Below, piece after piece: positions 17,324 to 26,513 of a DNA stretch of 64,000 nucleotides. The position numbers and the translations under genes were made by a program. Each line of letters opens with the position of its first letter. Positions within the stretch are counted from its first letter, which is position 1. The notes under the pieces were generated by a model. The model worked only from the letters and a program-made list of their open reading frames with translations, ran no database searches and was not told the DNA's origin. Source of the stretch: Bradyrhizobium sp. CB2312 (GTDB lineage: Bacteria > Pseudomonadota > Alphaproteobacteria > Rhizobiales > Xanthobacteraceae); NCBI RefSeq assembly GCF_029714425.1, contig NZ_CP121668.1, positions 7,895,501-7,959,500 on the forward strand, written 5' to 3'.

Positions 17324-17655
17324 TCAATCTGCAAGAACACTATCGAGCAGATGTGCAAGGCGTATGCCCGCCTTTTGCAAGCGCTCCCGGATGATGACGT
17401 CGCTCTTCGCCAGATACGCCCCATCGATCGTCACGCTGCCCCCGTCTGGTGGATCGCAGGATTTCCCATGGAAGGTGCAATAGCCGGTTTCGGCTGCCTC
17501 GCTGATGGCGAATGATTCATTCGCCCAGGCGTGAGGATCGGACGCATTCCACTCGGCGATTTGCTCGTCCGTGATGGCGTCGAGCAGCTTGTCGGCCGCA
17601 AGCTTCACATCCGACCAAACCGCGTGCACTACGAGGCCATTATCCCAGGTGGAAT
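17324..17655 (-). pseudogene. S1/P1 nuclease C-terminal fragment
   Basis: The frame reads WDNGLVVHAVW at its upstream edge and ends RERLQKAGIRLAHLLDSVLA, with WANESFAISEAAETGYC between. This is the C-terminal third of the S1/P1 zinc nuclease family, which degrades single-stranded nucleic acid in the periplasm. Everything upstream, including most zinc ligands, has been replaced by an IS3-family fragment at about 17655, so the gene was truncated by that insertion. Confidence 0.55.
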
Positions 17656-18067
17656 GAAGATTTCGGCGCGTGGCCGATTGCGCGATCTTGCCAACGAGCG
17701 GCGGGGTTTCGGCTATCGCCGCCTGTTCGTGCTGCTGCGGCGGGAGGGCGAGCCATCGGGGATCAACCGGATCTACCGGCTTTATTGCGAGGAAGGGCTC
17801 ACCGTCCGCAAGCGGCGGGCTCGCCGCAAGGCCGTCGGGACCCGAGCCCCGATCCTAGTCGAGGCCAAGCCCAATGCCCGCTGGTCGCTGGACTTCGTCC
17901 ACGACCAGTTCGCCAATGGTCGACGCTTCCGCATCCTCAACATCGTCGACGACGTCACCAAGGAATGCCTGGGCGCCATTCCGGATACGTCGATCTCGGG
18001 GCGGCGCGTGGCCCGCGAACTCGCGGCAATCGGCGAGCGACGCCGCAAGCCAGTGACCTGCCACTGA
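17656..18067 (+). mobile_element. IS3-family transposase OrfB fragment
   Basis: The frame reads LRDLANERRGFGYRRLFVLL, GINRIYRLYCEEGL and NARWSLDFVHDQFANGRRF then LNIVDDVTKECLG, the central part of an IS3-family OrfB integrase with the first DDE aspartate in LDFVHD. Both ends are missing: the N-terminus joins the nuclease relic and the C-terminus stops shortly after ISGRRVARELAAIGERR. Confidence 0.7.
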
Positions 18068-18226
18068 ATTTTCATCCAGCGGCAGTTAGAGTCTCGGGGT
18101 TTTTGCAGCGAAGATCAAGAGAGTACGGATTGCCCATCGATACTGGCTTCCGTCCAGCCAGTACGGTGAATCAGAAACCGACTGATTTGGGAATCTCAAA
18201 TCGATTCAGACTAAACCCATCCCGCT

Positions 18227-18424
18227 TTAAAGAGCCCCGGGCGCGGGGCATCTTTGCTGCTTCTCCCTTGTCAGCGCATCAAGCCGATCCAATTGACCCG
18301 CCAACCCGGTAAGGCTCCGAGCTATGTTCTTCATCAGGAAGGCGCGGTCTGAGGAGGTGTTGGGGTTCTGGGAGAGGGCTCTGTACTGGCGTGCAAACTC
18401 TAAGCATTGCGCGGCGGAAATCAT
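18227..18424 (-). CDS. Small hypothetical protein
   Basis: 65 residues from the ATG at 18424 (MISAAQCLEFARQYRALSQN), with GGAGG four bases before it. The sequence is a helical pair (SDRAFLMKNIARSLTGLAGQ). Short proteins of this type recur in rhizobial accessory regions. The longer frame from 18574 lacks family-like sequence. Confidence 0.55.
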   Translation of the reverse strand: MISAAQCLEFARQYRALSQNPNTSSDRAFLMKNIARSLTGLAGQLDRLDALTREKQQRCPAPGAL

Positions 18425-18649
18425 CTTGCCTCCGAGGGCCACAAAAAAGATAAAACTTTCAACCTCCGGCTTAGTTCCATGAACGCGAATGACTATAGAA
18501 TGCATCTGCTTCGGAGGCAACGTTCCCCGTCCGGATCGCCGCGACCCCGGACACAACGGAAGCGGGAGCCCCACTAAGGTGCGGGAGGTAGGGCTCCCGC
18601 GAGTGGAAAAATAGAACTTGCCTCAACCGATGGCGATCCAGTTTCAGCG

Positions 18650-18800
18650 GACGCCCCGCCCTCAGCTTCATTGGACTCTGCATCCCCACGGTCGCCAAGA
18701 CCGCACCGGTAGGGCCGGATTGGGTCTACGAAATCAATCACGGCAGCTACCGGCTCATGGTGCGAAAGCACGATGACCGCGTGCGGATAGGCCTGCCATG
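18650..18800 (+). pseudogene. ATP-dependent DNA ligase (LigD-like) fragment
   Basis: A short frame reads FIGLCIPTVAKTAPVGPDWV then YEINHGSYRLMVRKHDD and ends at a TGA at 18800. It matches the start of the ligase domain around the nucleotidyl lysine of LigD-type enzymes (usual form WxxEIKxDGYR). Here the lysine position reads N (EINHGSYR), so the catalytic residue is lost as well as the rest of the protein. Confidence 0.5.
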
Positions 18801-19142
18801 ACTTCCTCCTTTCAGAAGCAAGCGTCGGAAAAGCGCACCGCTTCGGCAACGGGCGCCGCAACAGACCATGTCATTCGTTGCCCGCAGTCAAATTCAGCAG
18901 CGTCTGTGGAAGCGCAGGAAGACGCCGGGTGGGATGAATTCTATCATGGCGTTCGTTGGACGGAGGTGAGTCTACTACAGGCCTTGCGCCAGCTTGAGGA
19001 GCAGAACGGCGACATATCGGCGACTCTGTTCGACCAGAATGGTGTTACTCCGAGCGCCTACTATTTTACGAAGCGCTTCGGTTCGCTGACCAATGCAAAG
19101 GACCCTGGCGAACTCTCCGCTGGGGGACGATCTCGCATATAG
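18798..19142 (+). CDS. Hypothetical protein, C-terminus probably altered by IS debris
   Basis: 114 residues. WTEVSLLQALRQLEEQNGDI and TPSAYYFTKRFGSLTNA form a helical unit seen next to recombinases and homing-type proteins (conserved RFGSL). After about 19090 the sequence overlaps an IS481-type relic on the other strand, so the last 20 residues are probably not original. The ATG overlaps the end of the ligase fragment. Confidence 0.4.
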   Translation: MTSSFQKQASEKRTASATGAATDHVIRCPQSNSAASVEAQEDAGWDEFYHGVRWTEVSLLQALRQLEEQNGDISATLFDQNGVTPSAYYFTKRFGSLTNAKDPGELSAGGRSRI

Positions 19143-19530
19143 CCGATCGGATAAGCCTTGAACTTCTTCTTCGAGGGCTTGCGCCTTCGACCTCCGGCAA
19201 TCGCCTGATGCCGTGGCGCTGGAGGCAACGATGCAGAGATGACCGCGTAGATGCGTGATGGTCGGCTGCAGCGTATAGAGGCAATCGTCGAGTGGCAGCA
19301 GCGTGTGCCGCCGGAAAGCGACGATAATCGCCTCCTCCTCGATGGAAAGGACAGTCGACTTAGTTTCCTTGGGGCCTGTCGGCAGATCGGTGACAGTCCC
19401 GCGCTGCTTCCACTTCAAAACGTCTTCTGGTTGATTCCGTAGCGCTTCGCGAGGGCTCTCAGGCTCTCCTGACTATTTTGTATTGCTCGACGGACTGCCT
19501 CCGTCCTGGTGGCGCAGCCGTATCTGGGAC
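19085..19530 (-). mobile_element. IS481-type transposase relic
   Basis: On the minus strand the pieces KWKQRGTVTDLPTGPKETKS, EEEAIIVAFRRHTLLPLDDC and SLHRCLQRHGIRRLPEVEG come in two frames, with the N-terminal helix-turn-helix (RYGINQKT) in a third frame near 19440. They are the N-terminal half of an IS481-like transposase. A second relic of the same family begins at 38330. The catalytic domain is absent. Confidence 0.6.
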
Positions 19531-19537
19531 AAAACAC

Positions 19538-19852
19538 CTAGCAGGATGTTGAAGAAGTCTTTGAACGGCGCGCGATGAATGGGATGTTGTCACCGTTGAG
19601 GAGGCAGATCTCCCCTTCGAGTGAGCCGTCATCCTTTAGTTCGGCCCAACCATCACCCTCGGCGGGCTCCATTTTGTCGTTTCCTTGCCAGCCGAACTCG
19701 ACGGTATCGCCGTGGCAGGCTCCAAGAATGGAGCCAGTGAGGCAATCGAAGGCAAATTCGCCGCCGGCCTCATCGAACAGGATGTAGGCGCCCGCCAAGG
19801 CCATGTCGTAGCCCGGCGTCTGGACCACCTGCCACCTGCCCCGAATGCTCAA
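19538..19852 (-). CDS. Small conserved hypothetical protein inside the IS5 element
   Basis: 104 residues opening TTG-encoded MSIRGRWQVVQTPGYDM and containing AYILFDEAGGEFAFDCLTGS, then TVEFGWQGNDKMEPAEGDGW and AELKDDGSLEGEICLLNGD. This resembles a conserved hypothetical family of small beta-rich proteins (usual start IRGRWRIVE). The TTG overlaps the transposase stop, so translation may be coupled, or the original start was lost. The last residues run into the left inverted repeat. It is either a passenger of the element or a host gene trapped in it. Confidence 0.5.
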   Translation of the reverse strand: MSIRGRWQVVQTPGYDMALAGAYILFDEAGGEFAFDCLTGSILGACHGDTVEFGWQGNDKMEPAEGDGWAELKDDGSLEGEICLLNGDNIPFIARRSKTSSTSC

Positions 19853-20769
19853 GCCGGTGCCGCCAGAAGCTTGGGAAGCCGGATCAGATTGTAGGCTGCA
19901 AGCGCCAGGACGAAGGCGGCATCCACGCGGTCGCGGCCTCGCAGCTTGACCTTGGCCAAGCCAGCGGAACTCTTGATCCAGCCGAAGACTTCTTCGATGC
20001 GTTTGCGGCAGCGTTGGCTGACGTCGTAGCCGCTGTGACGGGTGGTAAGCGCGTCGATCGCCGTCTTGCGCCGCTTGCCGGTCTTACTCAGATGTCCATC
20101 AATCGCGATATGCGGGGTAACCGATCTATCTCTCAGGTCGTGCACGAACTGCGTGACATCATAGGCCTTATCCGCCCCCCGAGTGATCCGCTTCGCGCAC
20201 CTCCGCCTGTCGCTCATGGCAAGCGCAATCTCCCGTTCGGCGGTGCCCGTCGCTTGGCTCACCCCACCCAAAACCGCTAAACCATTGCGGTTCTCCATCA
20301 GAGCATGGCCCATATAGCTCAGCTTGGCTGGCTGGCCGTCACCCTTCTTGTAGAGCCGCGCCTCAGGATCGGTCGTGCTCGCATGGGTCTCGTTGGATCG
20401 CTTCTCCTTGTGGAAGCTGCGCTCGGCGTTGCGTCCCGGACCATCCTCGTCCTTATCGCTGCCATCCTTCTTCCGGAAGCTCTTGATCGAGGCCCAGGCT
20501 TCAATCAGCGTACCATCCACCGAGAAGTGATCGCTCGATAGCAGACGCTTGACCTTTGGCTGCGCCAAAAGCGCGTTCAGGAACTTGGCCGCAATCTCGC
20601 CTTCGAGCAGCCGGTCGCGGTTCTTCGAGAAGGTCGAATGGTCCCAAACCGCATCGTCCACCCCAAGCCCAACGAACCAGCGGAACAGAAGATCGAACTC
20701 TATCCGTTCCATCAGATGCCGTTCCGAGCGAACCCCATAAAACGCCTGGAGGAGCATCGCCCGAAGCAA
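19849..20769 (-). CDS. IS5-family transposase, N-terminally deleted
   Basis: 306 residues beginning LRAMLLQAFYGVRSERHLME, with FDLLFRWFVGLG, VDGTLIEAWASIKSF (first catalytic Asp), ITRGADKAYDVTQFV (second Asp) and RIEEVFGWIKSSAGLAK (Glu). Upstream, another frame reads SYVDLEARVRVGHPL, the true N-terminus of this family, but the expected 25-30 residues between are missing and the frame is changed. The catalytic DDE set is present, but the protein is likely inactive. Confidence 0.75.
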   Translation of the reverse strand: MLRAMLLQAFYGVRSERHLMERIEFDLLFRWFVGLGVDDAVWDHSTFSKNRDRLLEGEIAAKFLNALLAQPKVKRLLSSDHFSVDGTLIEAWASIKSFRKKDGSDKDEDGPGRNAERSFHKEKRSNETHASTTDPEARLYKKGDGQPAKLSYMGHALMENRNGLAVLGGVSQATGTAEREIALAMSDRRRCAKRITRGADKAYDVTQFVHDLRDRSVTPHIAIDGHLSKTGKRRKTAIDALTTRHSGYDVSQRCRKRIEEVFGWIKSSAGLAKVKLRGRDRVDAAFVLALAAYNLIRLPKLLAAPA

Positions 20770-20941
20770 CTTCTCACCCGTAGCGGATGGCCGACGCGAA
20801 CTCGAGCCTCCAGGTCCACATAACTGAAAAGCGAGCCAGACCGTTCGTCACTCCCCCGCGTCGCGTCCCCCAGTTAAATCCTGGTCCCAGAGAATCACGA
20901 TACGAAGTGCTTCGCTATCGACTTCTTCAACAGCCTGCTAG

Positions 20942-21360
20942 AGCTCGTTCGTCGCGCGCCGAAAGATGCATACGATGATCGCTGAGAACTGGCAGGCGAT
21001 AGATCGAGGACGCGATTGACGCACGTGAGATGCTGCCAGGCAAATGCGAAATCCCACTTCAACCACGCCGAAAAGACTACCCCGGCTCCGACCCCAAAAA
21101 CGTCTTGCTGTACCCTTCCGGCCACCGCGACGACGCGCTCCGCGATTGCTGTGGGCTGAACCGTGCGCATCGGCAACGATTCTGCCGGGACGCACTGCAG
21201 CTGAAAACCTGAGCCTACCTCGTATTGCTACTCGATTTGCTACGCGCTCTCAGCGCGCGCGATGATTCGCTGCGTTTGTATTCCCACATCCGCCGATTAC
21301 TCGCATAGTGCGTGTGGTACGCTCATTCTGAGCGCGTCACGTGAGCTATGGAAATCAGTA
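20942..21360. other. No recognisable gene
   Basis: Both strands have open frames here (for example a minus-strand one containing GVVFSAWLKWDFAFAWQHL), but none has a ribosome site or a family I can name. I see no IS end or repeat after the right end of the IS5-type element. Confidence 0.3.
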
Positions 21361-21583
21361 ATGGCTGTGTACTTGGTCACTTGGGATCTAAACAAACATA
21401 GGGCGAACTATGCGCAGGCACGACAGAACCTGATCGATCACATTTCACGCTAGGGTCACACTAAGGACGATGGGCCTCGATTCCGTGTGGTTCATCCAAG
21501 CACCATCGACAGCTGAGGCGCTATATGCCGACATCCGAAAATACATGGACAACGCAGACAGGCATATGGTCACGACCTGGTGA
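21361..21583 (+). pseudogene. Small conserved protein (YLVTWDLNK family), broken
   Basis: The ATG at 21361 gives MAVYLVTWDLNKHRANYAQA then RQNLIDHISR and a TAG at about 21451. The same protein resumes in another frame as MGLDSVWFIQAPSTAEALYA then DIRKYMDNADRHMVT. The whole resembles a ferredoxin-fold hypothetical family of about 90 residues that is Cas2-like in layout, but there is no CRISPR array or cas gene here. One stop and one frameshift inactivate it. Confidence 0.45.
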
Positions 21584-21694
21584 GTGGTCAGTATCGTGGT
21601 CGATTGTCCCAATCGGTCTGAGACTGGATCTACGCGCACATCTAACTGAAGGCCTTTACGCCTCAGGCCCAAATCCGAGTTTAGAACGCAAAGC

Positions 21695-21829
21695 ATGAAA
21701 ATGAGTTCATGGGACGGACTAAGCCCCGGCCAGTTTTTGGCGCGAGTAGGGTTTTCAATCGCTATCACAGCTGCAGTTGCCGTCGGCACATTCGTCGCAA
21801 TCCGCTACATTGTCGGCTTCTATCGATGA
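21695..21829 (+). CDS. Possible 44-residue membrane peptide
   Basis: A short frame, MKMSSWDGLSPGQFLARVGF, is followed by the hydrophobic SIAITAAVAVGTFVAIRYIV and ends at a TGA. It would be a single-span membrane peptide. The ribosome site is weak, so it may be a relic. Confidence 0.3.
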   Translation: MKMSSWDGLSPGQFLARVGFSIAITAAVAVGTFVAIRYIVGFYR

Positions 21830-21899
21830 TCGCAGCTCGCAGTGCTCAAGCACTACGGCCCGCGATTGCAATGCTCGCTTGGCTCTGCAATCGTCGGTG

Positions 21900-22188
21900 G
21901 CTAGGGCTTTGCTCTCATTTCAGGCGGGGAGCTCAGTCGAGGACCAAAATCAGTGGCGATCAACCCATTGCGGTCACCGAGACCGCGGACGGCACGCAGA
22001 TCGAATCCGAAGGCACGGTACGGTCGCAGTGGATCGCATCCGGAAGATAACCCTCGCCAATATTTTGCGCGTACAATCTTTCGACGGAGGGTGAGTTCGT
22101 CACCCATAGGATCGAGTTCATCCACGGCGGCAACGCCATTATTGGCTATTCAAAGACCGGGAAGCTGATGGTGGTTCGAAACAAATAG
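21900..22188 (+). pseudogene. Relic of a small beta-rich hypothetical protein
   Basis: Pieces in two frames read PIAVTETADGTQIESEGTVR and, after a frame change, GEFVTHRIEFIHGGNAIIGY then SKTGKLMVVRNK and a stop. They look like one protein broken by at least one frameshift. The family is not named. Confidence 0.35.
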
Positions 22189-22386
22189 TCTGACAAACAG
22201 TGTGGACGGTAACCACATCATTCTCGATGACGTCGACTGAATGGCGCGCGCGGCTACCGGGCAATCATTGCGCGATCAAGATCGCGAATCAGAAAAATTC
22301 GAACAAATCCAGCGCAAACGCCGAAGATCTGCAGCTATTCATCCTGACTCGTCATTAAGACTGCGGTTTTCACAGGACGCGCGACT

Positions 22387-22560
22387 ATGCAATATCTCGA
22401 TTTGCTATTTCTGGTCCTGGGTGGTCTCACGCTCGGAGGCCTCATCGGCGCGCTGATCAAACCTCTCTTCGGCCGTCGCGAGCGCGGCGTGGCCCGCACC
22501 GGCGAACCTCGAAAAAAGCGCGGCCCCTACAAAAAGCGGACACCTGCAACGGCTATCTAA
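22387..22560 (+). CDS. Small single-span membrane protein
   Basis: 57 residues: MQYLDLLFLVLGGLTLGGLI plus GALIKPLF forms one membrane helix, followed by a very basic tail (RKKRGPYKKRT). An ATG at 22387 and a TAA at 22560 bound it. The positive tail predicts an N-out, C-in orientation. Function unknown. Confidence 0.5.
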   Translation: MQYLDLLFLVLGGLTLGGLIGALIKPLFGRRERGVARTGEPRKKRGPYKKRTPATAI

Positions 22561-22874
22561 CGCCATGAAAGGCACGCCGTATCTAAGTTATTCTAGCACG
22601 CAGAATCGATATGTTGATCATATGGCGTACGTACCCGCCCACGTTGCGTACTCATTTTTGTGTCGCACGAGCCACCAGAGTATTCGCGATATCGATCCCC
22701 CGTGTACCGCCTGCACGGGTGGTCCCTTGCTACGCGCGGCGCTCCGGCTGTGGGGCGAGCATTTCCAGGCATGGCCATATGGGCCCGTGCTTGGTCGCTG
22801 TATCGCGAATTCAAGGCGAACCGATCCGAGTGCAGTCCGAATGGGCTCGCTCAAAAGTTATCCATCAACAATTT
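22561..22874. other. No recognisable gene
   Basis: Several overlapping frames exist on both strands but none has a ribosome site, a family-like sequence or a consistent codon pattern. This is probably upstream DNA of the operon starting at 23013. Confidence 0.3.
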
Positions 22875-22900
22875 AGTTGTGTATCCAACTCAACACAACT
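22875..22900. promoter_or_regulatory. Perfect 8-bp inverted repeat with TGT-N10-ACA core
   Basis: AGTTGTGT at 22875-22882 and ACACAACT at 22893-22900 are exact reverse complements separated by 10 bases, so the core is TGT-N10-ACA, the form of a NifA upstream activator site. It lies about 113 bp before the ATG of the oxidase operon. I could not find a convincing -24/-12 sigma-54 promoter between it and that start, so another dimeric regulator is possible. Confidence 0.45.
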
Positions 22901-23012
22901 ATGATCTCCAACATAAACTTTTTCCTGCGCCACCTTTCGAGCTGCTCGCACGAGCTGCTTTTCACAATGCATTTCATAGTTTCTGCGGTTGTTTGTGGAT
23001 TGGGGGAAATCA

Positions 23013-25471
23013 ATGGAGAATGGCCCAACGCGGCGCTTCGTCGTAACGGCGAGTAAACCCAAGGGTAAGCTGCTTTCTGGGGTCAAGGCAGCTCTTGAGC
23101 GTCTCGGACCGCTCGGATGGGAGGCGCTGCTAGAGCACCACGGGCTCGATCTGTCCGCGGATGATCTCGCACACGAGCTATCGCGACCATTGACCTGCAT
23201 AGACAGGTCCTTCCCCGGCTTCGAAGATTTCGCCCAAGAAGGCAATCGCGGCGTCGAGCCGGGCGCGCCCGCCAGAAGTCTCCTATTTCACGCCTTTGCA
23301 TCCCCTCGGATCACGAGCTTTCGACATCGCGGACGCCTCACGAAGCTGAAGGGATTCCCCACCCTCACGGAGATCGAAGCGATCGAGAATTACGTATTCG
23401 GCCATCAGCCGCCTTCGATCGACGATCTGCGCGCTCGAGCCCAAGGGGCACGCCTGGCCATCGTAGTCTTCGCAACCGAATACAGGGCGGCGCTGGGGAC
23501 GGTCCATGGTCGGCATGCCGACATGGTCTTTGCGCGAACCGGATCGCTCGGATTGGTACGGAGCCGCCGCTGTACGACGGAGCAGCACGCGGGTTTCTCC
23601 CATTCGTAAAAGACAAGGACACCGGTATCCGCGTACTTCCTTGTCGATACGCCGCATACGTCGCCTGTCTGGTGCCAGGAAAGAAGGGCGCTCACGGCCC
23701 TCTCCGCTTTATCGACGGAGACGTTCAGGAGAGCGGAACGTCGGGAAGAAGCGCGCTGCGGGCCGGCTTACAAGATGCACCCGAAGCGCTACGCGTGGAT
23801 GAGCCCGGCGACCACAATCGACGTTTCTGGGTGCCGCTTCACAAGCTATTCTCGGGAGGTGAATGCCTTCTCGACCGTGACATCGAAGTGCGGTTGTCCG
23901 CTTCCCATGTGAACGAGAAGATCAGGCGAGCTCACCTGAAGTTTCTCTCCAATGGACACTTCGGCGGGTGGTCTGAGCCCGCTTTGAGCGATGCCCCGTT
24001 CATTTTCCATGATGGGATCGCGGACTTTTCGGCCGAACCCGACGACGGCGGTTGGCTGCTACGACCCTTCTCTCACCCGCGACTGACCGAGCCCGCCTCC
24101 TACAAGGGCGAGCCACTGACCTTTTGCGTACCGAAGACTCCCGATAGCGGCGGATCTTGGCGTGCTTATCAGTCCAGCTTGAACCTACTTCCGCAACCGA
24201 GCGGAGCCCGCTCGGCACCGGAATATCTCCACGCACGACACGCGATAGCCGATGATGGATCGGAGCGAGACCTCAACGACGAGCCCGACATCATTAAGCT
24301 CGTCGAGGGTGGAGGGTACCGGGCCCGCCACTACGTCGACTTTACCGGCGACGGTTGGATCGACGTCGAGTGCCCCGAAATCGCGCTAGATCTTCCTCGC
24401 AGAATCCCGGCCTATTCGATAGTCGCATCGCCCGACTTCTTCCCCCTGGTCGATCAGACATCGCTTATGCAATGGGCTGATCAATCCGTATTGCCCTCGT
24501 TGATGCACTCGCTTTGGGACGCGCCTGGATCCAGCCTTCCCCAAGCTCTCTCCGACCAGCGATACGCCGCCAATCTGCAGATCAGTGGCGCGAACTTCGA
24601 TCCGGACGACGATACGATGACCGCCATCGTTGGTCCCTTCGGCTCCGGCGCCGGCGCGCTCTGCCAGCTAAAGTCCGTAAACAACCACCGCGCTTCGATG
24701 CTTCCCGATGGAGCCGCTGGCGTTTTCGCACCGGGGTGGGATGTTTCTTACGACAGAACGTCTGAGACGGATCCCGAAGACACCGGCAAAAAGCTGGCTC
24801 CGGGGGTAACGTTCCTTACCAATTACGGGCTCGGCTCTCCCTTCATGGAGGATAGCAAACTGTGCGCGGCTCTCAGCTCGTTCTGGCCTGCGGCCGCACC
24901 GGACATCACTCGTACTTTTGCCCCAAGCAAGAACTATGCAACGGCGACGCCGCTGACCGACGAAGTCATCGGACTGGGATCGAAGCCGCCATGGGACGGG
25001 GTCCGGGGGCCGACCCTCAGGCAGAAGGAAGGAAAGGTCGAATACGCCTCCCTCGCCTACGCGGATTATGTCGAAAAGGCGCTCAGCGGAGGGTTCGATA
25101 TAAGCGAGATAGGAAAGACGACCGTCGAGGAGTACGTCGCCAGAACCCTGACCATGGGACTTGTCTACCGAGCGCTCGGCGTAGAGACGCACGACGACAA
25201 ACTCAAATGGTCCGTTCTCAGCTTCCGCATGGCCGATCCGTCGGACGCCGACTTGCTGGCTGCCCAAAAGGCAACGGGACGTCGTCTAAACAAGCATTTC
25301 ACATACCGCTACCTCGTATTTGACCATGCCGATCGCGGAGCCGCCGACCCGACCGATTTCAAGAAGGTGTTGGTCAACTTTGGATCGCTCAAGCTTCTCT
25401 TCGCCGATCCGACGCTCGTATTGACCAAAGATTCAGCGGCCGATTGGAGCGCCAATGAAGTCCGACGCTGA
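23013..25471 (+). pseudogene. Large protein, possibly LodA-like quinone-cofactor oxidase; one frameshift
   Basis: The ATG at 23013 follows GGGGGAAATCA. The frame (MENGPTRRFVVTASKPKGKL...) runs to about 23545, then a single frame change continues RIGTEPPLYDGAARGFLPFV and leads into a 600-residue open frame ending at 25471. The complete protein would be near 818 residues. A late segment, DSKLCAALSSFWPAAAPDIT, with nearby PLTDEVIG and PPWDGVRGP, holds the cysteine and tryptophan type of residues expected near a cysteine tryptophylquinone site in LodA/GoxA-like amino acid oxidases. The strongest argument is context: the next gene is a LodB/GoxB-like flavoprotein, which matures such enzymes. No export signal is seen. 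The LodA assignment is tentative. Confidence 0.5.
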
Positions 25472-26511
25472 CATTATAGTGGTCGGCGGGGGGCCGGCCG
25501 GATCGGCGGCGGCGATACATGCGCGCCAATCGGGGCTGACCGTCATCGTCATTGAGGCCGACGGTCAGCCGCGGCGTAGACCCGGTGAAACGTTGCATAG
25601 CGGCGCCGCTTCGATACTGACAGCTCGGCGTCAGAGAGGCGTTCGAACACGATATCGGCGGTCGCTACGGATCCATTCAAGTCGAGTGGAGCACCGCCCG
25701 ATCGAGCGATCGAGGGTCGATACCATTGGCAGCGGCCAGCGGGTTTCACATCTTCAGAGACAAATTGGATGCTGTCCTCATAGAGCGGGCGGAAACGTTG
25801 AGCGCGGATGTGCGGCGCCCCTGTCGTGCACTTCGTCCCATTGTGCGCGACCAGGAAGTGGTCGGAGTAGAGACCGACTCCGGCCCTCTCGAGGCGTCCT
25901 TTGTGATCGACGCCTCCGGGAACGGCAATTGGTTTCGAAAGAGCTACCCCTCGCGAGTAGACGTCCTATCGCCGCGCCTGTTAGCTCGTTACGGATATTG
26001 TCGAGTTGACGATCTAAGAGACTTCGGCTCCCCCTCGATCAAGGGCGACCAGAGCGGCTGGCAATGGATCGCCCGCGTATCGGACGATACCCTTGCCTGG
26101 GTCAGCTTGGCTCTCCCCGGTGCTTCCGCTCGCCCGGTTAAGCCGACTGCGCTCGCTGCGCTCGCGGACGTGAGCCCGACGCGCGGAGCCGACGTTACTT
26201 GGAAGCGAGCCGATGCATACTCGGGCCCCGGCTTCTTCCTTGTCGGGGACGCAGCTTTTCAATTGGATCCAGCCGCAGGCCACGGAATTTTGCGGGCCAT
26301 GATGAGCGGCATCATGGCGACGTACCAGGCGGCTGCAGCGATCAAAGGCAGGGTCGGTCCAGATGAGGCTGCGCAGCTCTACCGCGGTTGGATGGCAGAA
26401 TGGTGGAGGCGCGATACCTCCGCACTAACCGAGATGTACCTCAGATTGGACGCAACGTGGGATCGATCAAGCAGTACCCGTGAACATCACCAGTCGGAGG
26501 CAGGGGCATAG
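25455..26511 (+). pseudogene. FAD-dependent LodB/GoxB-like maturation flavoprotein; one frameshift
   Basis: Starts MKSDADIIVVGGGPAGSAAA, a classic GxGxxG dinucleotide-binding site, followed by the family signature RRRPGETLHSGAASIL. At about 25620 one frame change is needed to continue RQLGVREAFEHDIGGRYGSI and then the open frame AAASGFHIFRDKLDAVLIER. FLVGDAAFQLDPAAGHGI is the second FAD-binding motif. In LodA/LodB pairs this flavoprotein builds the tryptophylquinone in the partner; related enzymes are halogenases and hydroxylases. It overlaps the 3' end of the upstream gene by 17 bases, so the two are coupled. Apart from the frameshift it looks complete at about 350 residues. Confidence 0.65.
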
Positions 26512-26513
26512 CT

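Larger units (their letters stand above)
19538..20941 (-). mobile_element. IS5-family element with CTAG at both ends
   Basis: A 22-bp inverted repeat bounds the element: 19538-19559 and 20920-20941 match at 21 of 22 positions as reverse complements (core GTTGAAGAAGTC), and both ends include CTAG, probably the duplicated target. Inside are an IS5-type transposase with a deleted N-terminus and a small ORF downstream of it. With about 1.4 kb between the repeats, the termini look complete even though the transposase is not. Confidence 0.7.

Noticed and set aside
21361..21583. cas2
   Set aside because: The layout is Cas2-like, but no repeat-spacer array or other cas gene is present and the conserved hypothetical family is a better match.
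22875..22900. Proven NifA promoter for the oxidase operon
   Set aside because: The TGT-N10-ACA core is there but I could not find a -24/-12 element before the start, so it is listed only as an inverted repeat.
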